Origin: Kitasatospora sp. MAP12-44
Lineage (GTDB): Bacteria; Actinomycetota; Actinomycetes; Streptomycetales; Streptomycetaceae
Assembly: GCF_029892095.1 (NCBI RefSeq)
Contig: NZ_JARZAE010000004.1
Span: 186,001-250,000, forward strand
Direction of reading: 5' to 3'
DNA: 64,000 nt
A program made the translations under genes and the position numbers. Shown piece after piece: positions 1-8,080 of this stretch. Below the pieces are notes generated by a model. That model saw only the letters and a program-made list of their open reading frames with translations. It did no database searches and had not been told where the DNA came from. Positions within the stretch are counted from its first letter, which is position 1, and the number at the start of each line of letters is the position of its first letter.

Positions 1-1
1 C

Positions 2-85
2 ACCTGGCAGACCGGCGCGGCCTCCTTCGCCCAGGCGCTGCCCTGGCTGTCACAGCAGCTCAGTCTGCAAGGCACCCACCCGTAG
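2..85 (+). CDS. 3' end of an unidentified gene (partial)
   Basis: The reading frame starting at base 2 stays open for 27 codons and ends at TAG (83-85), giving a tail that ends ...LSLQGTHP. High third-position GC fits real coding. Too little is left to name the family. It runs toward the cluster operon (convergent with the LLM gene) and may lie outside the biosynthetic cluster. Confidence 0.35.
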   Translation, partial: TWQTGAASFAQALPWLSQQLSLQGTHP

Positions 86-216
86 GCCGCCGAACCGATC
101 CCGGGTGGAGCCGCTTCGCCCTCAGCAGTGGGTCGCCTGTCAGCAAGCAAGCAGCCGCGAGGTCGGGTCGACGTCCTCCGTCTACAGCCGACCGCCACAG
201 GAACGGACGGCTGGTA

Positions 217-1161
217 TCAGCTACCGGAAAGGCGAGCGACGATCGGAGCCATCTCGTCCACCGCGGAGGCCGGAATCGTCACCCGCGAAGCCCCCCAACG
301 TTCGCGGCGGGCAAGCAGCAGCTCAGCCACGTGCTCGGCCGTCCCCACGAGGAGGCTGGGGATCGCATCAAGCTGATCTTCGCGAATTCCTCGAGCGGCG
401 CTCAGCGCGGCTGTCACCGCCTTGGGCCGCGGCAGGACCCTGCATTCGTGAACCGCAACGTCGATCTCGGGCACAGCAGGGCGATCAGCCGCAGCTGCGC
501 GCACCCAGCCCACCCGGTCGTCGATCTCGGTGTCCCAGTAGGAGGACCGGCGGCCATCGGCACCGGTTGTCGGTGCGATGCTCACGGTGTCCGCCCGCTT
601 CGCCGCGAGCTCGATCACGCGCCGCCGTGAGCCACCGATCAGCAGGGGGATGGGCTGCACCGGGGACGGTACACACATCACGTCGGACACCGAGAAGTAC
701 TGCCCCTGATAGCTGACCGAGCCGCCGGCGAGGAGCCCGGAGAGGAGTTCGACGTACTCCGCGAACCGCTCGAAGCGTCGCGTGCGGCTGCTGAACGGTG
801 TCCCGGTTCGGGTGTAGTCGCTCACCAACCAACCGGCGCCGAGACCGATTTCAACCCGCCCGCCGCTCAGCAGGTCCAGGGTCGCGAACTCCTTCGCAAG
901 GACGACCGGGCTGCGCAGGTCATGGCACATGACGTAGGTTCCGAGCCGAAGCCTGGTGGTGACCGCGGCAGCCGTGGCCAGCGCCGTGAACGGTGCCATC
1001 TCCTGCTGGACGTGATCGGTGACCGCCAGGAGGTCGTAGCCCAGATCCTCGGCCTTGCGGGCGAGTTCTGGCCATTCCTGCGCGGTCTCAACGCCGCCCG
1101 TTGCCACACAGAATCGGAACGGGGCAGGGGCAGGGGCATGCCTATGTTCGCCGGGCACCAT
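217..1161 (-). CDS. LLM-class F420-dependent oxidoreductase (first copy)
   Basis: Luciferase-like monooxygenase fold protein of about 314 residues. The N-terminal strand is followed by WPELARKAEDLGYD and TDHVQ, then a TTRLRLGTYV segment, the typical LSGGRVEIGLGAGW block near the middle and a PLLIGGSRRR block. These are hallmarks of the F420-dependent subgroup (MSMEG_2516-like). Family members reduce or oxidise small organic substrates with coenzyme F420; the substrate here is unknown. The ATG at 1161 overlaps the TGA of the upstream PhyH gene (TGATG), so the two are translationally coupled. A GTG one codon earlier is an alternative start. It is the last gene of a two-gene unit starting at 2039 and is a paralogue of the protein at 5154-6071. 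Confidence 0.85.
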   Translation of the reverse strand: MVPGEHRHAPAPAPFRFCVATGGVETAQEWPELARKAEDLGYDLLAVTDHVQQEMAPFTALATAAAVTTRLRLGTYVMCHDLRSPVVLAKEFATLDLLSGGRVEIGLGAGWLVSDYTRTGTPFSSRTRRFERFAEYVELLSGLLAGGSVSYQGQYFSVSDVMCVPSPVQPIPLLIGGSRRRVIELAAKRADTVSIAPTTGADGRRSSYWDTEIDDRVGWVRAAAADRPAVPEIDVAVHECRVLPRPKAVTAALSAARGIREDQLDAIPSLLVGTAEHVAELLLARRERWGASRVTIPASAVDEMAPIVARLSGS

Positions 1162-2039
1162 CACGAACGTTCCGTACCGGGTTCGGGCATCTCGGCGAGG
1201 GTGACGCCGAACCTGCGGATGACCTCGGCCGCCTGCGGAAGGTAGCTCTTCGGGAAGCGGACGTCGTGCATGAGCTCATGCCGCCGGACCTCGCGCTGAA
1301 TTTCATCCGGCGACAGATTCAGCGTGCGCAGATAATCCACGCGGCCCAGGAAGTACTCGATGAACCGGTCGATCTGCACCTGGTCATCGCGTGACGCACT
1401 CCAGAATATGCCGTACTTGCGGCGGCGCGGGGCCTTGTGTGAGCCGTCCGTCGGTGTCCCCCGGTGCATCAGCCTTCCGTCGAACACGATGAGGTCGCCC
1501 GCCTTGGAATCGACCGAGACGATTTCGGGGTAGCTGCGCGCGAGTTCGTCGTCATCGGGGAGCAGACCGCCGGCTGCCCATGCGTGCGACCCCGGCCGCA
1601 CGTCCAGCCCTCCGCCGGATCCGGGGATGTTGTCCTGGAGATAGACCACACATTGCAGATGCCGGAAGTCCGGGCTGTAGAGATGGCTCGCATCGGCCAG
1701 AAATCTTGGTGAGAATCCGTTGTCGATGTGCCAGTCCGTGAACCGGTTGAGTCGTGCCACATAATTCGGATAGAGCACCAGGGTCCCGCCGAGCCATCCG
1801 GTCAGCGCCGCCATCAGGCGCTCCTCGAAAATGAAGGCCAGCTCGGGCATCTGCAGCAGCGCCGTGGCCTCGATCTCGTTCTCAGCATCGGCATCGGGCA
1901 GCAGGTGGTCATCGCAGACCGCGCGGGCCCGCTCGACATCCTCTGCCGACAGGGCATGGCGAATGAGGGCGTAACCGTCCTTCTCCAGCAATGGGATCGC
2001 ACGATCCGCGTTATGGAACGTGAGGTTCGGCATGCTCAT
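1161..2039 (-). CDS. Phytanoyl-CoA dioxygenase (PhyH) family oxygenase, copy 1
   Basis: Fe(II)/2-oxoglutarate oxygenase-type protein of 292 residues. The metal triad is visible as HID in DWHIDNG, with the distal His in GRLMHRGTP after the FDGR strand; an arginine-rich stretch follows that can hold 2-oxoglutarate. PhyH proteins hydroxylate, desaturate or halogenate small molecules. The ATG at 2039 has GGGGG five bases upstream; a second ATG at 2033 is possible. It is divergent from the ACP/KASIII pair, and the shared intergenic region carries StrR-type palindrome A. One of four PhyH genes in the cluster, so several oxidation steps, or one oxidation on several substrates, are likely. The exact reaction is unknown. 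Confidence 0.85.
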   Translation of the reverse strand: MSMPNLTFHNADRAIPLLEKDGYALIRHALSAEDVERARAVCDDHLLPDADAENEIEATALLQMPELAFIFEERLMAALTGWLGGTLVLYPNYVARLNRFTDWHIDNGFSPRFLADASHLYSPDFRHLQCVVYLQDNIPGSGGGLDVRPGSHAWAAGGLLPDDDELARSYPEIVSVDSKAGDLIVFDGRLMHRGTPTDGSHKAPRRRKYGIFWSASRDDQVQIDRFIEYFLGRVDYLRTLNLSPDEIQREVRRHELMHDVRFPKSYLPQAAEVIRRFGVTLAEMPEPGTERS

Positions 2040-2148
2040 CGGTGCCCCCTTCGGATCGAGACGGATCGAGACGCATCGAAACCGGCTCGGCCAGCGTTTC
2101 CAGTGCGGCTTGATCTGTCAACGTTCAGCGAAACGAAGGCGGGTGTGC

Positions 2149-2177
2149 GTTCGACCGGGGAACGTGTGCGGTTGAAC
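2149..2177. promoter_or_regulatory. StrR-type operator A
   Basis: Palindrome GTTCGACCG-N11-CGGTTGAAC lies between divergent genes at 2039(-) and 2231(+). The arms are nine bases with an 11-base spacer, which is the layout described for StrR-family regulators (GTTCGACTG-N11-CAGTCGAAC). Three further copies stand before the other major units of the cluster. The site ends 53 bases before the ACP start codon and lies about 110 bases before the PhyH start. Confidence 0.8.
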
Positions 2178-2230
2178 GCATTCGGGCTACTCTGCCGCCG
2201 GTGCACCCTTTCCAGGGAGGGAGTCAGGTC

Positions 2231-2518
2231 ATGACTGAATCGCAGACCGATGAGGCAACCGTAGGGGCGCTCGTGCGGCTTCTGCGCAAGATCCTCACTG
2301 ACCTTCCCGAGGGTCACGAGATCACGGCCGGCGACCGGCTGGAAGATCTGGGTCTGACCTCGTTCCAGCTGATGCAGCTCATCGCCGCGTCCGAGCAGGA
2401 GTTTGACATCGAATTCCCCGACTCCGCGCTCTCCTTGACGACGTTCGAGTCGGTCGCCTCGGTGGCGCTCGTCGTCGGCGCGCTGGCGATCAGGCGATCG
2501 GAGCCGCCGACGCCATGA
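2231..2518 (+). CDS. Acyl carrier protein (first)
   Basis: Small acidic protein of 95 residues. The phosphopantetheine site is LEDLGLTSFQL, with Ser44 in place of the usual DSL context, followed by the second helix and an FDIEFPDSAL segment typical of ACPs. It should carry an acyl group on a phosphopantetheine arm in the cytosol. The ATG at 2231 has AGGGAG eight bases upstream; an in-frame ATG at 2201 lacks a ribosome site. Its TGA overlaps the ATG of the KASIII-like gene (ATGA), so the two are a coupled functional pair. Confidence 0.88.
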   Translation: MTESQTDEATVGALVRLLRKILTDLPEGHEITAGDRLEDLGLTSFQLMQLIAASEQEFDIEFPDSALSLTTFESVASVALVVGALAIRRSEPPTP

Positions 2519-3423
2519 CTGACATGAGCGACGGCCCACGGCTTCACCTCTCCGACTTCCGCGTCGCGCTGGGAGGGATCGTCGCGCTCGACGACCTGCG
2601 CGACGCCGACGTCATGGCCAACCGCGACGCTCTGCGCGAGTCCGGGGCCACGGGCGCGACCGTGTACGAGGGGCACTCGGTGATGCTGGCAGCCGAGTTG
2701 ATGCGCTCCATGACGCATCGGTCCAAGGACATCAGCGGCATCGTCTACGCCACCGAGGACGTCCAGAACACCTCGGCGTCCGTGGTGCTCAACACGCTCC
2801 TGCACTCGTCCGGACACGAGCGGACGCCGGGGTTCATCGTGACCGGAAACGGCTGCGCGAACCTGGGATTCGCGGTCCTCAGTGCGGGCGGGCCGTGTCG
2901 CCGGACCGGTCCGGTCCTCGTCGTCACCGCCGATACCGCCGAGCCGGACAGCCGGGTGCAGACCGACAGCATGAGTATCCTCGGCGACGCCGCAGGCCTC
3001 TGCACTGTCACGCCCGGGCCACCACCCGGGCCGAGCTTCGAACTGGTCGCTCTCTGCACCACGACGCGCGTGGCCTCGCCGGATCCCCGACCGGGCCTGG
3101 CAGCCCTGCGATCCACGGTCGACGGTGTCGGTGCGGCCACCCGAGCCGCGCTCTCGGCGGCGGGTTGGACGGCGAGCGAGGTCACGGGAATGCTGGTCGG
3201 CTCGTACTCGACCGGTACCCGCAGGTTCCTGGCCCACGGCTCGGGAATCTCCCGCCAGATCGTTCCCGCGATCGAGGCAGGCCACTGCTTCAGCGTCGAC
3301 GTCATTCGCGGGCTGGCGGACCTGGTCGACAAGGAAGCCCTGCCGGACGGCGCTCCGCTGCTCGCGCTGTCCTCCGGTCGCACGTCGTGGTCGGTGTTCG
3401 CCCTGCGCTATCGCGCTCGCTGA
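2515..3423 (+). CDS. KASIII-like 3-oxoacyl-ACP synthase / acyltransferase
   Basis: Thiolase-fold protein of 302 residues. The nucleophilic cysteine is Cys114 in VTGNGCANLGFA, the KASIII/FabH nucleophile context. The usual HxxAN histidine region instead reads GSYSTGTRRFLAHG, and the asparagine region reads EAGHCFSVD, so the classical Cys-His-Asn triad is not intact. Such divergent KASIII proteins in clusters often transfer an acyl group (ester, amide or thioester formation) rather than extend chains; that is inference here. It starts in the ATGA overlap with the ACP and ends in a convergent arrangement with the SMP-30 gene. FabH members are usually about 320-340 residues, so this one is slightly short. 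Confidence 0.75.
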   Translation: MTDMSDGPRLHLSDFRVALGGIVALDDLRDADVMANRDALRESGATGATVYEGHSVMLAAELMRSMTHRSKDISGIVYATEDVQNTSASVVLNTLLHSSGHERTPGFIVTGNGCANLGFAVLSAGGPCRRTGPVLVVTADTAEPDSRVQTDSMSILGDAAGLCTVTPGPPPGPSFELVALCTTTRVASPDPRPGLAALRSTVDGVGAATRAALSAAGWTASEVTGMLVGSYSTGTRRFLAHGSGISRQIVPAIEAGHCFSVDVIRGLADLVDKEALPDGAPLLALSSGRTSWSVFALRYRAR

Positions 3424-3466
3424 CGGACGGTCACCCCGGGCGGTCACCACGGACGGTCACCCCGGG
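3423..3466. repeat. 18-bp direct repeat between convergent genes
   Basis: Two identical 18-base copies (ACGGACGGTCACCCCGGG) start at 3423 and 3449, with a partial third unit between them. They occupy the space between the KASIII-like stop and the SMP-30 stop, which lies inside the second copy. No convincing terminator hairpin was seen. Confidence 0.7.
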
Positions 3467-4353
3467 CCGCCGGCTCCCCCACGTGCCAACGGGCGGAATG
3501 CGGCAGCCGAAGCACCGGGCGTGAGCACGTCGAAGGCGAACACCTCGCCGCTGCCGTCGGTGGCATCGTCGCCCCGCCCGTACCCGGCCGTCGTGACGAA
3601 CAGCCTCCTGCCCCCAGGACCGCCCAGGCAGGGCGCGGTCACCTGCGGCACCGGAACCGTGAGTACCGCCTTCAGAACGCCGTCAGGGGTGAACTGCCGG
3701 ACCTCGCCGCATCCCCAGAGCGCCACCCAGAGATTGCCGTCGACGTCCACGGTCATTCCGTCGGGAGCGCCGAGGTCGAACGCCAGGAACGCGGATCGCT
3801 CGCCGAGTTCCCCCGTCACCGGGTCGACGGGGTGGCGGTAGACGACCCGATGGTGGCTGTCGGCCAGGTACAGCAGCGCTCCGTCGGGGCTGAAGGCCGG
3901 GCCGTTGGGGGTGGTGAGCCCGTCCAGCACCTCGGTGACGGTTCCGTCGGTGTCGACACGGAAGAGCGCCCCGGCGCCAGGGGTGGTGTCCCAGGCCGTG
4001 CAGCCCGCCCAGAAGCGGCCGAAGGGATCGCAGACCCCGTCGTTCATACGCCGGGGTGCGCGTCCTCCCTTGGCCGGTCGAGCGAGCCAGTCCAGCTCAC
4101 CCGACCGGTCGAGCAGGGCGATCCCGCGCCCGGCGGCGACGATCCAGGTCCCCGGCGCCCCGGCGACCGGCGCGGCCGCGCCCAGGGGTACCTCCAGGCG
4201 ATGGAGCCGCCGCAGTGGCGCCGGTCGATCTCCGTCGGTCTCGTAGAGGGCGCCGGCCATGATGTCCACCAGGACGAGCCGTCCATCGACCCACCGCGGT
4301 CCTTCGCCCACGTCGAGCCGAGAGCCGCACCAGCGGACGGCGGTGTCCTTCAC
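3457..4353 (-). CDS. SMP-30/gluconolactonase-like protein
   Basis: Six-bladed beta-propeller lactonase family protein of 298 residues. The expected metal ligands are visible: Glu in VGEGPRW, Asn in RRMNDGVCDPFGRFWAG, Asn in TTPNGPAFSPDG and Asp in LYLADSHH. Family members hydrolyse sugar lactones or other cyclic esters with a divalent metal. It is the last gene of the long operon. The GTG at 4353 was chosen because GGGAG lies seven bases upstream and the fold begins there; the frame stays open further upstream into the PhyH gene. With the enolase-type dehydratase and phosphoketolase-like genes of the same operon it points to sugar-acid or lactone chemistry. Confidence 0.85.
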   Translation of the reverse strand: MKDTAVRWCGSRLDVGEGPRWVDGRLVLVDIMAGALYETDGDRPAPLRRLHRLEVPLGAAAPVAGAPGTWIVAAGRGIALLDRSGELDWLARPAKGGRAPRRMNDGVCDPFGRFWAGCTAWDTTPGAGALFRVDTDGTVTEVLDGLTTPNGPAFSPDGALLYLADSHHRVVYRHPVDPVTGELGERSAFLAFDLGAPDGMTVDVDGNLWVALWGCGEVRQFTPDGVLKAVLTVPVPQVTAPCLGGPGGRRLFVTTAGYGRGDDATDGSGEVFAFDVLTPGASAAAFRPLARGGAGGPG

Positions 4354-4375
4354 CGGGTCGCTCCCACCACGGCGC

Positions 4376-5119
4376 TCAAGGGGCGATCTCGACGCTGCCG
4401 TCCTGGCGGTACCAGGTCTCGGACCGGTAGGAGCCGAAGCTGAGACTGCGGATCGCCAGACGCTCCCCCTCGGTGACGACACCGGCATGGTGCAGGATGT
4501 CGCTGTCGAACAGGATCAGCGTGCCCGCCCGGCCCAGCACCGGAACGCCCCGGCCGGCCAGCTCCGGCGGCAGCTGCCGCACGTCCTCGTCCGTCGGCAC
4601 GATGTGCCGTTCCCGGTTCTCCCGCTGCTGCTCGCGGGCCACCAGGTGTGAACCCGGCAGGCAGTGGAACGGGCCGTTTGCGGATCCCACATCCGTCAGG
4701 TAGACGAACGACTTGAGGTGCCGCATCTTGTCGTAGTGCAGTTGCTGCACATGGGTGGTGCTGCCGACGATGTCGAGGATCCCGTAGATGGTCCGGCTGA
4801 AGATGTGGTCCTCGCCGAAGAACGCGCCCACCACCGCTTCAAGTTCGGGGCGGGCGAAGGTCGAGGAGATGACCGGGAAGGCGGTCGGGTCGATGTCGCC
4901 GCGTTCCATCCGGACGGACTGGCCCACCGAGTAGTCCTCGTGATGCGCCCAGGAGGGTGTCCGCTCGAACAACTCGTGGCACTCGGCGCTCGCGTGGGCG
5001 ACGGCGGCGGCATCCAGGTAGCCGGGCACCAGCACTACGCCGTCCGCCTCCAGCCGTTCGATGACGGCGGGAACGTCGGTGAGCTCAGCCGATTGGACAT
5101 CGCGCGCTATGTGAAGCAT
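4376..5119 (-). CDS. Phytanoyl-CoA dioxygenase family oxygenase, copy 2
   Basis: Protein of 247 residues with the non-haem iron triad: HYD in QLHYDKMRHLK, distal His in SDILHHAGVV, and Arg in RLAIRSLSF for 2-oxoglutarate. Short for the family. GPFHCLPGSHLV is the usual core strand before the distal histidine. The ATG at 5119 follows a GGGA element seven bases upstream; a GTG at 5125 is also in frame. It lies 34 bases after the LLM gene stop and 22 bases before the SMP-30 start in the same operon. Substrate unknown. Confidence 0.85.
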   Translation of the reverse strand: MLHIARDVQSAELTDVPAVIERLEADGVVLVPGYLDAAAVAHASAECHELFERTPSWAHHEDYSVGQSVRMERGDIDPTAFPVISSTFARPELEAVVGAFFGEDHIFSRTIYGILDIVGSTTHVQQLHYDKMRHLKSFVYLTDVGSANGPFHCLPGSHLVAREQQRENRERHIVPTDEDVRQLPPELAGRGVPVLGRAGTLILFDSDILHHAGVVTEGERLAIRSLSFGSYRSETWYRQDGSVEIAP

Positions 5120-5153
5120 CGTCACTTCCCTTTCCGTTGAGTTGAGTTCGTCA

Positions 5154-6071
5154 TCAGCTGCCCGACAGCCTCGCGGCCAGCAGGCGAGCCAGCTGCAGAT
5201 CGGGCTCCCGGAGGACGTAGTAGCTGATCCCGGTGCGCGCCCGGCGTTCCTGGAGCAGGTCCACCAGCTCGTCGATCGAAGAGCCGAGCAGGTTCTCCGG
5301 GGTCTCGCGGGCGGTCTGCGGGCTCACCCCGGTGTCCGACAGGTACTGGTCCAGCTTGGCCTGCGCGTCGGAGCCGACTCCGGCCCGGATGACCAGGACG
5401 TTCAGCTCGACCTCGGCTGCCCGTGCCCCGAGGTGGCCGCGCAGGATCCGCGCCTTGTCCTCGGTCGACTCCAGGGACGCGTCCACGGCGATCTGGTGGG
5501 GGGTCGAACCGGCGGACAGATCACGGGAGAAACTCACGATGTCGGCGCACTCCGCGGCCAGCCGGAGCATCCGCCCGCCACCGGCGCCGACGAGCAGCGG
5601 TACCGGCGGACCCTGGAGTCCCTGGAGCGAGTCGACCGTGTAGTGCTTGCCGTGGAACGAGACCTCCCGGCCGCTCCAGCACCGGCGCAGCACCTCGATC
5701 GCCTCGGCCAGTCGGGAGACCCGCTCCCCACCCGGATCCAGCGGCAGTCCGAAATGCCGGTAGTCGCGTTCCATCCAGCCCGCGCCGATGCCCAGCTCGA
5801 ATCGGCCCTCCGACAGCAGGGCCAGTGTGGTCGCCTCGCGGGCCAGCAGCGCCGGGTGCTGCAGGTCGTTGTTCTGGACCAGCGTGCCGATCCGCAACGA
5901 GGTCCGCGCCGCGGCGTCGGCGAGCGCCACGGCGGGCGAGTACTGCGGCGTCGAATGCGTCGGCAGGTGCAGGCTGCTGACACCGGCGTCCTCGACCTCG
6001 GCCAGCAGGTCCAGCCAGGCCTTCCGGGAGGAAGCGCCTTTGGTCAGGACACCGAAACGGAACGGGTTCAT
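5154..6071 (-). CDS. LLM-class F420-dependent oxidoreductase (second copy)
   Basis: Protein of 305 residues, paralogous to the one at 217-1161. Shared blocks are RFGVLTKG at the start, RTSLRIGTLV, LLSEGRFELGIGAGWMERDY and PVPLLVGAGGGRMLRLAA. The FELGIGAGW block is the hallmark of the bacterial luciferase-like F420 group. It probably transfers hydride between F420 and a pathway intermediate. The ATG at 6071 forms an ATGA overlap with the phosphoketolase-like gene upstream. Confidence 0.85.
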   Translation of the reverse strand: MNPFRFGVLTKGASSRKAWLDLLAEVEDAGVSSLHLPTHSTPQYSPAVALADAAARTSLRIGTLVQNNDLQHPALLAREATTLALLSEGRFELGIGAGWMERDYRHFGLPLDPGGERVSRLAEAIEVLRRCWSGREVSFHGKHYTVDSLQGLQGPPVPLLVGAGGGRMLRLAAECADIVSFSRDLSAGSTPHQIAVDASLESTEDKARILRGHLGARAAEVELNVLVIRAGVGSDAQAKLDQYLSDTGVSPQTARETPENLLGSSIDELVDLLQERRARTGISYYVLREPDLQLARLLAARLSGS

Positions 6072-8080
6072 ATCGCTCTCACCTCATAGGACAGCGTCGC
6101 GGGGTCAACAGGTCCGGGTTCCGAACCGGCGGGGCGATCCAGCTCCGGCGGCAGCGGGCATCCTGCGGCACGCAGCCGGCTGAGCAGCGACCATCTGGTC
6201 AACCCATTGGCCGCCAGGGTCTCCCACGCGGTCGGCCCCCAGCGTTCGCGGTACCCCAGCTGCGCCGAGTGCCCAGGGCGCACCGTGTGGTAGACGGACG
6301 CGAGATGATGGCCCGCCACCCACGAGACGCACACCCCGGGCAGCCCCGGACCACCGGCCTGCCGTACCGCCGCGGGATCCACCCGCGCCGGTTCCACCAG
6401 GGCGACGACCCCCACCCGCAGGCCGTGCTCCGCCGCCGACGCCATGGCGGCAACCGCTTCGGTGACAGCGACGTCGCCCACCGCGACGATCACCGCGTCG
6501 TCATCGGTCGCGCCTTGCATCCTGATTCCCACCGCCGCGCCGCCGGGATCCGGAAGGTCGAGCAATGCCTGCTTGGAGCACGAGAGCGCGACGAGGACAT
6601 CGCGGTCGTCGAGGACCTCCCGCAGTCGATGCCGCGCGGACTGGGCACCGAGCGGAAACACGACACGGACCGGGCAGTGCGCAGCGCGGGCGAGCAGTCC
6701 ACCCGCGAGATCCGTGTTCTGATGCGTTGGCGCGTTTCCCCAGCCGAGGCTGGTCAGGACGACCGCGAAGGGCGGACGCCCGGCCGGCGGGCGGACCGTG
6801 ATCAGCTTGAGGTACTGGGCCAGTTGCGTCGCCACCAGCGGCGCGAACGCCTCGTAGGACACCAGCGCGGCCGGAGTACCGGCCTCGATGCTGCCCCAGG
6901 TCCAGGCCGAGCAGACCTCCTCGGCGAGGACCTCGGTCACCAGGCCCGCGCTGAGGCAGCGATCGATACCGTTGGAGACCGCCTCGTCCGGCGAGAAGAC
7001 CCGCACAGACCGGTCCGCGAGCACTTCGTCCACGGCCGCCATCGGCGAAGCGGTGCCGACCACAGCCCGCACGGTGGCACCGCCACGGCCGGCGTCCGGC
7101 ACCCGGCGGCCGGGCCCGGTCGACACCCGGCGGCCTGGCTCGGCCGGCAGGTCCAGCCGGATCCGGGCGGCCAGGCTCCGCACCGCGGGCGACACGCTGC
7201 CGTTCTCGGCGACCACCGGGGGGTCGTTCAGCCGGCCGAGCCAGTCCTGGATGTCGGCGCGAACCTGCGGGTCGGTCAGGTCCAAGCCGCGCGGCTTGTG
7301 CGCTTGTGGGCCGCGGAAGGGAAGGCCACCGAGCAGTTCCGGGGCGGGCCAGCCCTTCTCGGTGATGCTCAGCCACACCGCCGGCACCCCGGACTCACTC
7401 AACTCCCAGGCGCGCCGGGCCGCTTCGGCTGCCTCGGCGGTGTGCGCGCCGCTGCTGAGCACCGTGTAGCCCATACCTTCCAGCAGGCTCTGCAGGCGCT
7501 TGGGTGAGAACCGCGCCGAGGAGCCCATCCGGGCGCCGTTGGCGTTGACCACCGGCAGCCAGCAGCTGTCGGGCGCCCTCGTGAGCACGTCGTGGTGGGC
7601 GAAGGCGGCCAGAGCGGCGGGGGTCTCGCACTCCCCGTCGCCGATCACCGTCACCACGCGCAGTCCGGGCGAGGACGCGGCGATGCCCTGACCGACGCCC
7701 AGCGCCGGCCCCAGTTCACCGCCCACATAGGGCAGTTCGGGGATGCCCAGCAGTTCTGTGGGCTCGCCGCCGGGCTGGCCGTACCGGCGGTTGGCCTCGC
7801 GGATCGAAGCCGGTGCGGCCGAGCAGCGCAGCGCCTGCTGGGCGAACAGATAGCTGCCCGCATGTCCCGTGCCGACGATCAGCAGGAACTCCCCGCCCGA
7901 GGCCTGCGCGAGGTGACCGGCTGCCCAGGCGATGCCGGGGTTGCAACCCCAGTGTCCGGCGGCTCGCCGGCGCTGCGGCGCGCCCGGCGGCGGCCAGGCC
8001 AGCCCGGCGGCGTGGCTGAAGCCGAGCAGGCAGGCTGCCCGCCAGTAGTCCACGGCCGCACCGCTGCCCGGCGTCGTCAC
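6068..8080 (-). CDS. Phosphoketolase-like thiamine diphosphate enzyme
   Basis: Protein of 670 residues resembling the XFP phosphoketolase family (normally about 800). Residues 40-60 (HWGCNPGIAWAAGHL) match the family's WGTSPG region; VGTGHAG follows, then YVGGELGPALGVGQGIA and the ThDP/Mg motif VIGDGECETPAALAAFAHH with NANG. The C-terminal half has SYEAFAPLVATQLAQYLK and LTSLGWGNAPTHQN, matching the SYEAF and HQDPG regions of XFP. Classical phosphoketolases cleave xylulose 5-phosphate or fructose 6-phosphate to acetyl phosphate and an aldose phosphate. Here it may make a two-carbon or ketol building block. It starts with GTG in a GTGA overlap with the methyltransferase. The short length and operon setting suggest a specialised role. 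Confidence 0.75.
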   Translation of the reverse strand: MTTPGSGAAVDYWRAACLLGFSHAAGLAWPPPGAPQRRRAAGHWGCNPGIAWAAGHLAQASGGEFLLIVGTGHAGSYLFAQQALRCSAAPASIREANRRYGQPGGEPTELLGIPELPYVGGELGPALGVGQGIAASSPGLRVVTVIGDGECETPAALAAFAHHDVLTRAPDSCWLPVVNANGARMGSSARFSPKRLQSLLEGMGYTVLSSGAHTAEAAEAARRAWELSESGVPAVWLSITEKGWPAPELLGGLPFRGPQAHKPRGLDLTDPQVRADIQDWLGRLNDPPVVAENGSVSPAVRSLAARIRLDLPAEPGRRVSTGPGRRVPDAGRGGATVRAVVGTASPMAAVDEVLADRSVRVFSPDEAVSNGIDRCLSAGLVTEVLAEEVCSAWTWGSIEAGTPAALVSYEAFAPLVATQLAQYLKLITVRPPAGRPPFAVVLTSLGWGNAPTHQNTDLAGGLLARAAHCPVRVVFPLGAQSARHRLREVLDDRDVLVALSCSKQALLDLPDPGGAAVGIRMQGATDDDAVIVAVGDVAVTEAVAAMASAAEHGLRVGVVALVEPARVDPAAVRQAGGPGLPGVCVSWVAGHHLASVYHTVRPGHSAQLGYRERWGPTAWETLAANGLTRWSLLSRLRAAGCPLPPELDRPAGSEPGPVDPATLSYEVRAI

